Below are positions 45,201 through 56,419 of a stretch of DNA of 64,000 nucleotides, in pieces. How positions within the stretch are numbered: the stretch's first letter is position 1; the number at the start of each line of letters is the position of its first letter. Below the pieces are notes generated by a model. The model had not been told where the DNA came from. It made no database searches and was given only the letters and a program-made list of their open reading frames with translations. The position numbers and the translations under genes are program-made. This DNA is from Erythroxylum novogranatense (Eukaryota; Streptophyta; Magnoliopsida; Malpighiales; Erythroxylaceae). The stretch is taken from the NCBI GenBank assembly GCA_029891385.1, contig CM057234.1:19268350-19332349 (forward strand). The letters are read 5' to 3'.

Positions 45201-47739
45201 GTGGAAGAAAGAAAGTATCGAATTTTGGTATTGATTTCAAATGGTTTGGAAAATTGCTCCAAGTTCTAAGTGTTTGAAAATTTGGATTTTGAATATTTTG
45301 GAATTGATTTTAAAATCGTGTTTAAATAAAGGTTTGGAAAGTGATTGTTTTGAAATCGTTTATAACATATCGTTTACAAAAGCGTTTGGAAACATTTATG
45401 ATTTCGAATAGTTTGAATTAGTGATAAAAGATTGGTTTTGTAAGATTTTGAATGTTTGGATTTGTTATAAAATATTTCTTATGAAAATGATTGGAAAATT
45501 ATGATTTCTAAATGTTTTTGAAATAGGTATAAGAATGTTGTTTTGAAAAAAAGTTTGGAAAATCATGATTTCTGACTGTTTTGGAAAGTAGGGAAAACTA
45601 TGATTTCCCAATGCTTTTGGGAATTAATTATAAAATATCGTTTATGTAATTGTTTGATTTTCGTTTGATGAAATTCTTTGCTTTTGGAATAACTTTAGAA
45701 ATTTTGTTATATTTTCAATGATATGAGAAATTGAAACTTTCAATTTTGAAAGTTTTCAAAGGTTTTAAATATTGATAGATTTGAGCATGTCCGGAATTAC
45801 TAAAATTATTACAAAAGTTAGATTTATTGTTTCTAAAGGATTTTGGAAATTAATTTAAGAAAATTGTTATTCAATATATTCAATTTTTTAGAAATTGTTA
45901 TTTATGTTTTGGAAAATCAAGGAGAGAAATGCTTTTGGAAATCAATTTAAGAAATTAAAATGATTAGCGATTTTATTGTTTTGAATAAAAGTTGAAAATC
46001 GTGGTTTAAATTTTGGATGAGAAATGTGTATTGTGATTTTAAATGTGTAAGAATTATGTTTCAAAGGAATTGATAAAGTTGTTATCTATTTTGTGTTGCA
46101 TACTTGTTTGATGAATGATTGTGAATTTGTAAGAATTTGATTGGTGCATTTATATTTTGCAATATGACATATGAAATTATGTGCTTAGTGAATATGGTGT
46201 GTCTAGTAAGACACGACATGACAATGTGAAATTTCGAAAAGTGCCTTCGGGCAATCTGTTTGTTTTAAGCATGAATATGTGAATTGTATGGGTTTGGTCA
46301 GGTCCCCTCAGTAGAATCGAATGCACTTGTCTCCCTCGATAGCCTTCTCCATTTGCCAGTAAGTGGCTTAGGAGTTCGATTCGGGCTCCCCTCTATTCAC
46401 TTGCGCATGACCGTTATCGGAATGTGCGAGACGTCTGTTAGGACCGAAACCAAACCATTTTGTTCTATTCTGTGATTTTTGATTTTGTTTATGTGCGTTA
46501 AATTTCTCCGATGTGATTGCATTCATGTTTATGAGAAATTTTGAAAAATGAGAAAAAGGGTTTTCAACCATGAAATTATAGAAATTTGATATGAAAAGTT
46601 TGGAAAATTGAAAAGGGTTTGAGAAAAATATTTGAAAGTTGAAAAGTTTGAAAACTAAGCCTTTTGGCAAAAAGTTTATGAAAATTGATTTCTGCTTATT
46701 ATTCAGTTTATAAATATGTTACCCACGAGCTTCCCCTTTCATCCCCATCTCCAGATTTCGTGCAGGAGATCGGATGAAAGAGTGTCAAGACATTCGATTC
46801 GATTTTGTAGTATTTGGATTTTTGTGTAAATTGAGATTTTGGTATTAAAATTGGATACGGCTTAAATTGCCATGTAAGTATATGATTTATGAAGTTTGTA
46901 TGTAATTGTGTATATTGGGTTGATGCAAAAGAATCAAGAGGTTGATGTACGGATTTAAAATTTGTAATTGTAAATAATTTTGGAAATTGTATATGAAATT
47001 GTGTATGATTTTGGGAAAATATATTGTTAATTGATATGGGAATTTGATTGAAGTGTTTAGAACTAAGATTGCGTTTGTTCTTTGGTGTTTGGATTCGGAC
47101 GGAGAGTCCGATGATTCGGATTTTGTGATATTAGAAGTGTATTTTGGCTTTGCAGAAATTTTGGGATATGATAAATGCAGTAGTTATTATCTTGCCGAAT
47201 TTTAGTTAGAAAATAAATTGAAAAAGAAGAAAATAAAATTTAGATGTATGAAAGATGGATTTATGAGATTGGTATTAATGTTAAGAAGTTTATTATGATT
47301 TGAGTGCGATTTGGGATTTGTATGAGTATTCAAGCATATGATGATTTTGTATGTAATGAAATAAAGTGATTAAGAAAGAAAAGACAAGGAATAAGAAAGA
47401 AAAAAAAATTATACCGGATTTCGGAATGGTACGTCTTAGGGTTTCCAACGCAATTATGTTCATTCGATCGTTTTCTTTGATTATTGTTCTCGGATGTCGG
47501 ATATGTTTCAGTTTAATTGATTATTTCGTTTATCCCCGCCTTATGATTCGATTATATTGATTTCTGTTGATCTAGTATTCGATTCTGATTTGCATTTGCT
47601 TCAAGTATGCGCTTCGCTTTCGATTCTTATGCTTTGTTTTCTGATTCGAAATTTCGATGTGAAATTTCCGTTTCCATTCGATTCCGTTTTCCGTTCTGCT
47701 TTTCTGGTTAGGATTCGGTTTTCGGATCGGGTCCCAACA
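42283..47739 (+). repeat. LARD-like 3' LTR (5.46 kb)
   Basis: It matches LTR1 but carries an extra ~370 bp (43345-43710), including a purine-rich AAGAAGAGAAG stretch. It also has a striking set of one-base losses at sites matching TTCCGAA or T/A runs in LTR1 (44,960-45,980). Confidence 0.88.
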
Positions 47740-48459
47740 TATAGACACTCGGTCACGACAAAGTAATAATTAAAAGTGAGTCTCATGAGCATTGCACATG
47801 CATATGATATGTATGTTTTAAATAGCCTGAATAATTTCTGAACGTGATAAGTGTTCAAAAGATAAATGGTTATTAATGCAATGAAGTGAATTATATGATT
47901 ATATGGACTGTACATATTATGTGATTGAGTGAGCCATCGAGGATGGTCACTTACTGAATTCGCAAAACTCACTCAAAATTTACAATATTTTTTTAGGCTC
48001 AAAAGAGTACCCCATTAGGCAAACCGGAGTATACCTACTGCATACAAGTGAAAGATTCAGGATTAGTTCGCGTCTGCACAGAATTTTCCTTTAATTTTTG
48101 TATTAAGGAATATATGCTAAAATTATTTTATAATGTGTATGCGAATGCATTTTTATCGTAATGACATTATGATTGTGAGTGTTTTGTATCTAAAATTGGC
48201 CAGAGTGACTAACGAAATTTTGATAATTTGAAAAATGTTGGTAACTCTTGTAAATGAAAATATTTATCAAATAAAGTATGGGCCTGAATTTTTGATTACT
48301 GATTTTCGCATATGCGTGTGATATTTTTGAAAAAAATTGTACTTAGTTTCAAGTGTTTGAGTATCGAAATGAGTATGTTAGCATGCCACCCTCGCAGGAC
48401 ACGGACTCGGATACCACTCAAGATATCGGGTACGTGTTTTGCGAAAGTAGGGTGCTACA

Positions 48460-49800
48460 TACTCCTTATATACATACTCCTTAATCTCTATTTAAGAATT
48501 AGAGTGCACCTTATTTACCCAAGCTCACAAGCATCCTTATTAGTGTGATGCCATGCCCAAAGAATTTTTAGATGTCACAAAAAATAACACTTTGACCATT
48601 GTCTCCTCTCTCTCTTACATAAAATATTATTGGGTGTATATAGGGTTTATAAAATTAAGAGAAACATTGATTGCTGTATTGCTTACTATAAAGATCGTTT
48701 TTTGTTAAAGGGTTTCATCAACATCTGTGCATTAATTATACTAAAACCTTTTAGTCTAGTCATTAAGTATGTTAATATTTTTCCTATACTTACTTATTGT
48801 AGTAACATATGGATGGATTTAAATTGAACTGGATGTTAATAACGCCTTCTTATAAGGTACTCTCTCTAATTGTGTTTTTATATAGCAACATTAAGTATTC
48901 ATTAATTCTCAATATCCAACTCATATTTGTAAATTGAACAAAACAATTTACATTCTTCATCAAGCTCTAAGAATATGGTATAATGAACTTAATCCTTCCT
49001 CATTACTATGACTTCATCAACTCCAATAGCGATACTTCTCTTTTTATCTACAATTTGGGCATATGTATTATATATTTACTGTGTATGTGGATGACACTAT
49101 ATTTATTGGCAGTCAATCTTCAAAGTTATGTGAGGCCAATGCTTGTCTCTTTAATTGATTTTTTTATAAGATCTTGGCTAGATCAACTACTTCCTAGGTG
49201 TTGAAACCACTAGATCTTCTAAAGGGCTATTTCTATCTCAATAATAATATATTATTAACCTTCTACAATGCTATAAAATGCACAAAGCTAAAGAGATTAG
49301 TACTCCATTGCCTCCATTAACCTCATCACATTGGCTCACTTTGAAAAAAATAATTAGATATCTCAAAAGAATATCCTATTATAGTATATTCCTTTTAGCT
49401 CATTCACTTATTACACTTTATACCTTTCTTGATGTTAATTGTGTTGGTGATGCAGATACACATTACTCAACCTCCAAGGAAAAATCCACTATCATTTGCT
49501 GATCCACTAAAAATGAACATCATGCTATTGCAATTATTACTGTTGAAGTCAACTGGTTGAATAATTTGATAAAAAATTGCCATCTCAGTTTCAACACCTC
49601 CTATAATTTTTTGTGACAACAATGGGGCAACTTAATTATGTTCCAATCCTACCTTCCACTTGCCTATAAAGCACATTGATATTGATTTTCACTTTGTTCA
49701 ATTAGTTGACTTTCTTGTTCCCCTCGCCCAATAATAGTTTCTTATTCATTAGTCCAAGCTAAGTGTCCTTGCTAGACCCATATGTTTGTAGAGACATAAT
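48460..49800 (+). pseudogene. Ty1/Copia reverse transcriptase and RNase H remnant (right part of the split element)
   Basis: It opens with RLKAGV-like linker residues, then GVYRVYKIKRNIDCCIAYYK (family: WVYRIKRNxDGxIARYKAR) and TKTFSPVIKYVN in a shifted frame. Near 48983-49110 are FINSNSDTSLFIYN and VYVDDTIFIG with the catalytic Asp pair. RNase H follows: VHKAKEISTPLPPL, IIRYLKR, FLDVNCVGDADTHYSTSKEK, then NEHHAIAI for the expected STEAEYRAL. A decayed C-terminal domain reaches about 49760. This completes the element cut at 25497. Confidence 0.8.
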
Positions 49801-52600
49801 AAAGATCTAGTGTAATTATTCCATGATCATTTCATTTTAATTGTTATATGCTTATAGTTGTATAACTATAATTCTATGCTACTATTAAGCTCTAGTTAAA
49901 AATTCAATTTGTATTTAAATTTATACACATCATCTTAAGAAAAATATACAATAAAAACCTCCAAATTTTTTTAATTAAAACCTTGTAATAAAATATACGT
50001 AAAACTTGAAAAAGGCAACACCTTTCTTTTTAAAGTTATGATTTAGCAACAACTTTCTCCTTTTTCTTCATTTTCAACTTTGTAATATTTCTTTTTAATG
50101 TCATTAATGTATAAGATTGAATGGGATTAGCACTCCAATTATAAATACTCGTTGTTGTATCCCTCTTCTTGTTTTATTATATTAAGAATGTGGTGTTGAA
50201 CTTATTTTCTTCTTTGCTTCTTTCTTTTATTCTTTTATTTGGTTTTGTGGGAAATTTTCTTGTTATCTTACTTATGGAGGAAGAACATTAGAGTTGGTTT
50301 ATATCCTATGGTTAATAAGTTGAGTGTAGTTTAGTGATGCAATTATTTAAAGGTATTATATATTTTATACATATTTATATGTACATGATAAAGTTTTTTG
50401 GGGGTAAATATACATTACAAATGAAATTATGACGAGTTAACGTTCTATTGAGACTAGAAATTAACATAGTATGAAAGATTAATATATATTATGTTTTTTC
50501 TATATGAAGGAAGTAGTCAATCACATAAACTAAAGTATAGAGATACTTTAAAAAAAACATAGGGGTGCTTATTATAGAACTTCACTAAATTGATTCTATG
50601 TGAGAATTCCATTTAGAACATTACTTGTATGTCTATAGAAATTCTCGTTGTGATGATTGTATAAGTGATTCTTTGACTTGAGATCTCAAGAGTATCTCAT
50701 ATAGGGATTGCTATGTTTTGATACTATTTATGACCTTTTCTGGTCAATGATAACTTAAACAATATCCATTAGATATAACATAAACTATATAGAGTTTGTT
50801 GGATGATCAATATATGATTCATCACCCGAAAATGATTAAGGAGAATGTTCTATTATTCTCGATTTGTATTGATTTATGAGATCCTTGGCCAAGGTGGAAT
50901 GAAACTTTGAAATAGTTTTCAAATGTCATTAATAGAATCAATTGCTATTACTAAAGAAGTTCATGTCGTATGTCCAACATGTTGATTATGAGGTTATGAT
51001 AGAGAACTAATATGATTGTAATCAAATAAAGTAGACATTAATTCTATATTTTTATGTCTAATTAGAGAATTATATGATGAAATGATTGGATTATACAGAA
51101 AAATCATGCACAAAAGTTAGTCAAAACCACTTTGATATTTCTAATATTTAGGTGGTCATAACATGTTTCTAAACACTAACCTTAATCTATACATATAAAT
51201 TATTCAATTGGAGAATTAAATATAAATTAAATGACTAATTTATCTAATACTAAATATGATTTAGGTTTACAATTTATAGCCATTGTTTATATATTTAGGA
51301 ACTTAATAAATCACACATAAAGAACTAGTTGAAGAGAGAAAATGTGTTTTATGCAAGTTAGATTTGACTATAAAGTTTGAGAAACTTTAGAATTAAATAT
51401 GATATATTTAATAAATAGGGATCAGTATGAGATATTGAATCTTATTTAGGTTTAATTAGTATTTACATAGAGTTAATTATAATTTTAATTAAATTTAGAA
51501 CTTTATTTAATTAAAATACTAAAATGTTCAAAACTTATTATAAATATGCCTAGGCTCTAAAGGAGCTTACACTTCTTATCTAACCTTTTCTCTATAGATA
51601 TCATTAGAGGATGACCAAGTGGACGACTCCTGTGGTTGAGGTAAGCTAATTTTAACAATAGTTTGAGGGAAACAATAAAGGATCAAGCTATACAATAAGG
51701 CGCAATTTATGATTCATGCTTTATTATGTTTTATATGTTAATTATGTTATAGATCTCTACTTTTAGGAAATCAAATGAAAATGTGTTGTTCTTATTTCGC
51801 TATGCATGAGAATGGATTTCATGCTGATTTTTCAATAGTGATATCACAATCATCTTTTAATTTGATAACTTTGTTAAAAACATTTGATTGTTTTTTAATA
51901 ATTATAGAATTAATTACATAAAAGTTGTAAAACTTAAATCTTAATATCAGATTAGATATGAATCATAATCTTAAAATAAAATTGGATTTGAAGAATAATA
52001 TGAAAGGTTTGTGTTAAAGCCTTACAAATCCTAAATTATTTAATTTAAAATGTTTAGATCTCCTAATTCTTTTAGTTTTTTTTTTTGGAAAACTTAATTT
52101 ATGGAAAATCAATTACATATCCCTAAGATTGAAGTTTCTTTAACTGGATTGAATGACAAAGCATTTGGGTTTTTAGAAACTCACAAACACCAAATCAATA
52201 CAAGATTTGTAGACATATACCCTATTCCATCATGTTCTTAGCAAACATATTTACACTTTGATGTTATTCACAAAAACAATCACTTTGTAAGCAGAAGTTA
52301 AAATCTTAGGCCATTGGATTTTGTTATATAGTGAATCATTAGTTTTTGAGTGAAGTTTTTGGCTATGATTTTGTTGAAATTTATGGTTATTGGAAATTGT
52401 TTGGGTTTTTCTTATTGGATGAGACTGAGGTGTTATGCTGGTAGCTTCTCCTTGGCAATGGAATGGAGATGATGTGGAAGAAGATAGGCAACAGTGCACA
52501 TGAGAACTGGTAATAACTGGCGTATAGTGATGACAAGTGGTTGTCATGCCGCTCTTTACAGGTGGTAGTTCAGAACATTATTATGAATACCGTGCTAGTA
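49801..52600. other. AT-rich region without recognisable genes
   Basis: The first ~400 bp probably hold the 3' LTR of the Copia element (a TATA-like ATAAATACTCG near 50144 and no coding sequence), but borders are unclear. From 50.2 to 52.6 kb I find no protein family, RNA gene or terminal repeat. Confidence 0.4.
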
Positions 52601-52633
52601 CTAGTATCATATTTGTTATGGTACAGTACTGTA
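52595..52633. repeat. Cluster of perfect short palindromes
   Basis: CTAGTACTAG (52595-52604) and TACAGTACTGTA (52622-52633) are perfect palindromes, followed by GGTACCGGT...ACCG repeats to 52660. This could be the subterminal region of the neighbouring hAT element. No 8-bp duplication was found to prove it. Confidence 0.45.
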
Positions 52634-53429
52634 TTGGTACCGGTCAATACCGAATACCGTTTTGGGTAATTTTTTAAATTTATAAAATAGTTCCTAAATT
52701 TTTTAAAATTGCAAAATAGTTCATTAGTATATTATATTGTATATTTTATAATTTGACATCAATCATGTCTCCAAAATCATAATAATAAAATTTAAAATAA
52801 CAATTATTTTATTTTATTAACATTAGTTTTCAAATATTTCACAAATAAATAATAACCTTAATTAATATGAAAAATTCATTTAATCATCATACAAATATAA
52901 AATTAATAACAATATAAAGTATTAAAAATACTATAATTTCATCATATAATAAATAATAATTATATCAAAACATCAAATAAAATAACAATAAATTTCCTTA
53001 ACTCTCTAATTATTACAATTTACAACAAGAGTTCATGATGAGGAAACAATCGACTAGAAGTAAAATATGAAACAAAAACATTTACAATTGCATTACATAT
53101 ATAAAATTTAACATATACATCAAATATAAGTACAATTAAAGAAGAGGAGAAACAAAAACGGACCTTCATTTAGTCATCTACGAGATATCTGCTATAAATG
53201 CATTAGCTCTAATTCTCATTTAGTACAAAATACTCATTATTGAGAGGAACCTCATCATTGCCATAATTTAAGTTCATTGTATCAAATGACATGTAAATGC
53301 TTTCCTATCGATATTATAAATGCAAATTGGATCCAATGAACTACTTGTTCTATTAAGAGACCAAGTAAATAATAAAATTAAATTATTAAGAAATTATTAG
53401 AAATTATATCTAACTTAATAATGATAATA

Positions 53430-55400
53430 ACATACCTTCTAGAAGCTTTAAATTATATCGAGCGAAGAACAAGTTATTTAATCTTTAATGCTCTAATTTA
53501 TTCATATTCTTAGAATGGATGAATTTAAATGTGCTTAAATTCCTTTCACAACCTATTACATATACACATTGACTTAGAATTAAAATTGTAAGTCTTTGCA
53601 ATTTTGGAACACCACTTTCAAATTAGTCATACCAAAAAATAGTAAGTCGTAAGACCTTAAAAATAGTGTTATAAACAAAATAGAGTGATAATTAATTTTC
53701 AACAAGTAACAAAAGTGAAAAAATATATACCTAGGTTAAGTTTGCTCTTTGTATACTAATTGGCACCCTAAAATCTTCGGAAGACTCCTTATAAATCTCC
53801 ATTTATGAGTTTAGGAGATCTTACATCATTTTATGGGCAACAACTGTTGTAATAGTTAATAACATTCATCTCTTAACATCAACTTTCTTTATAAAACCTA
53901 GTCTAAAATAGATATTAGGATTCAAAAATGTCCTAATTGCAAACAACGAAGAATAGAATTATCTTTCCCATCTCTCATTGATGACTACAAGATAAGGAGT
54001 GCATAAAGAAAATCTATTTTCAAATTGGCCTTGCATCCTTCACCCTCTCTATGGAATCATAAAAACAACTCATTGTTGCCTTTTCATCACTATCAGCCAA
54101 ACGAAACACTCTCAATAAAGGCTCACAACTTACACTACAAATTGGAATTGGGACCAAAATTCAATATCTTCAAGTATAATTCTGGAAGTATCCAATTCAA
54201 TATTAGACCTAGCATATTGAGATGCAACTCACTTATCATTTGTAAACATCTTTCTCAACTCTTTATTCATCATAATAAAACACTGAAGTGATAAGAAATT
54301 CCTTGCAAATCTTGGAATAATAGGACGATATAAATTTCTATCATTGGTAAAATCCTTTCTCATATCACCATTATAGATGAACTTGGTCATCTTTTTTGTA
54401 TTTTGCATAGTCTCATCGATGATGGGAAAATAACTGACATCCCCTATATTTTCGAGCATTAAGTTAATGCAATGTACAACACAAGAAGTCCAAAAAAATA
54501 AGAATTATACTTACTTTATAATCTTCTTACAACCGCTTTATAAGTGGAATAATGAACTGACAATATTTTGTAGCCTTAATTTATTCACAACTTCATTGAA
54601 TATTTCAAATAAACTATCAACATTCCTAACAAGGCTAGATGTATCAATAGATTTTAAAAACATTGAGTCCTTTACATAATAAACAAAAAATTAATAATAT
54701 GCTCATGTCTCTTATTTGTCCAACCATCACACATGATTGAACTCCCATAAGTAATGTAAGTCATTCTTCATTCCTTCAAATAACTTTTAATTTCATAAAT
54801 AGAGCTACTTAAAAATTTACCTCTGTAGTTATCAATAGAAGGATTTTTGTATCCCAAACTATAAGAGGCTATAACATCCACTATAGGCTAACAATAATAA
54901 GATTGATAAGCATTAAATGTTACACCAAAATCATACCACCATTTAGCCATTTCATATCTACTTTGTGAGTCATTTCTCTTGATTACATAGCACTATAAAT
55001 TGAAAGTTGAGCTTCAGAAGTTGTTCCTAGTACAAAAAATTTGACATCTGCCTTCTTTTTTTCCTAAATTTAGGTCCAGATGCAACAGACAATTTTTGTT
55101 GGGTAAGAACACTACTACCTTCAACATTTCTACTATTATCCTGAACATCAGCAAATGAACTTCCACTACTAGATTCATAATTCAATTTCTCGCTTCTGTC
55201 TTTCTCATGCTGATACTCTTCAAACAAAGTTTTCATTTCCCACTTCACATCATGACTCCCTTTTTTACATGGTTCCATGTCTCCTTTAACCCTAGCTAAA
55301 TGCTTCTTTAATTTGGTGATTCCTTTACCTTTCAAATGCTTGTTACCGGGAACCAATGCAGGATAAACCCAGGCTGGATCATTATATTTTCCTAAAGTGG
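53430..55400 (-). pseudogene. hAT-superfamily transposase, heavily decayed
   Basis: On the minus strand the N-terminal part (55356-55027) reads VPGNKHLKGKGITKLKKHLA, the end of a BED zinc-finger region, and then a polar linker. Near 54760-54706 is GSSIMCDGWTNKR, the DUF659 signature (SIMxDGWTD). At 54459-54229 are MTKFIYN and RPIIPRFARNFLSLQCF, matching the hAT core. Near 53600-53440 is PKLQRLTILILSQ...GCERN, the C-terminal hATC dimerisation domain. Many stops and frameshifts occur between blocks, and the BED zinc ligands are not visible. Terminal inverted repeats could not be located. Confidence 0.82.
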
Positions 55401-56214
55401 TTGAATGACCAGGAGTACTTGAAATTCCTTCTATTTATATGTAAAAACAAATGAAGACATATATCAAAATAAAGAACACATAATTTCATTATCAACTACT
55501 ATCACAAAATATATATTGCTTAACTCAAAAGTCCAAACTACACATATACATCTTATATAATGTAACTCATTTTGTATGATTACATCATATACAATTCAAT
55601 TTCATTTAACATAATTCAACAATAATTCAAAACCAACAATTCAATATATCTTATATAATATAACCCATGTTATATGATTACATCATTCAACCATAAATTA
55701 AAGACATACACTCACATCTATAACATATTTAACTTCAACCATAACTCATAACTATAATTTTACAACTTACTTTATGTAATCTCATAATTCAACCATAAAC
55801 TAATACATTTTGTTTACATATACAATTCAATTTATAATGCTTATAATTAGTTTATTTTCTTAACTAATTTTAATCAATATTGTTACTCAAATCCTAATTC
55901 CCAACTTTGATTTAATAATTTTCATTCACCAATTTTAATTAACATTCTTATTTCTTACCCAAATTTTCCAATGCATTAATTTTTTAATAAATTGACAATG
56001 TCTAAATTATATTGAAATTGAACCAACTCACACAAACAATTCCAAATTCCAAATTCCAAATTTAGATTTTCCAATTCATTAATTTTCTTCATAAATTGAT
56101 AATGTCTAAATTCTATTAAAATTGAACTAACTCACACAAACAATTTCAAATTTCAAATTCAAATTTTCCAACCCATTAATTTTTCAAGAATTTCACACAG
56201 CACCAACTCACAAA

Positions 56215-56365
56215 AACAATTCCAATAATTTCAAGAATTCCAACAATTCCAAGTTTCCAACATTTCCAACAATCGCAATAATTCCAATTTCTAACAATTC
56301 CAATTTTCAACAATTCTAATTTCTTACAACTCCAAGTTTTCAACAATTCTAATTTCCAACAATTC
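56215..56365. repeat. Degenerate tandem repeat (CAACAATTCCAA-type)
   Basis: About nine units of roughly 14-18 bp such as CAACAATTCCAAGTTTC and CAACAATTCCAATTTTC. On the minus strand they produce a low-complexity W/K/L-rich frame with no biological meaning. Confidence 0.8.
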
Positions 56366-56419
56366 CAATTATCATAAAATATACATACAAAACCAAATAT
56401 AATGCAATTGTTATTCATA

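Larger units (their letters stand above)
36169..47739 (+). mobile_element. LARD-like element: two ~5.4-kb LTRs around a 0.7-kb non-coding interior
   Basis: LTR1 (36169-41591) and LTR2 (42283-47739) both start TGTTGGACCCC and end CGGATCGGGTCC(T/C)AACA, and align over their full length. LTR1 is followed by TGGTATCAAAGC (41596-41607), a primer-binding site for initiator tRNA-Met. LTR2 is preceded by a purine tract AAGAGGGAGAGAAA (42269-42282). The 691-bp interior encodes no recognisable protein, so it must have moved with proteins made elsewhere, as in large retrotransposon derivatives. Flanks are TATAA and TATAG, a near-perfect 5-bp duplication. Confidence 0.9.
25498..48459 (+). mobile_element. 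Gypsy-like solo LTR (~3.75 kb native) split by three later insertions
   Basis: It starts TGTAACATCCCG at 25498 and ends GGGTGCTACA at 48459. These ends are imperfect inverted repeats (TGTAaCAtCCC versus TGTAgCAcCCC), typical of plant gypsy LTRs. Copia integrase lies immediately left and Copia reverse transcriptase immediately right, so the whole interval is one insertion. Removing the MITE (25966-27162), plastid insert (~28675-35113) and LARD-like element (36169-47739) leaves about 3.75 kb with no polyprotein, hence a solo LTR. The 5-bp flanks (TTACC, TACTC) do not match well, so the duplication has decayed or one border is off by a few bases. Confidence 0.72.

Noticed and set aside
52251..52547. 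98-codon His/Ser/Thr-rich frame on the minus strand
   Set aside because: No domain, splice context or relative recognised; composition follows local sequence bias.
56176..56418. W/K/L-rich open frame on the minus strand
   Set aside because: It is a by-product of the CAACAATTCC tandem repeat.
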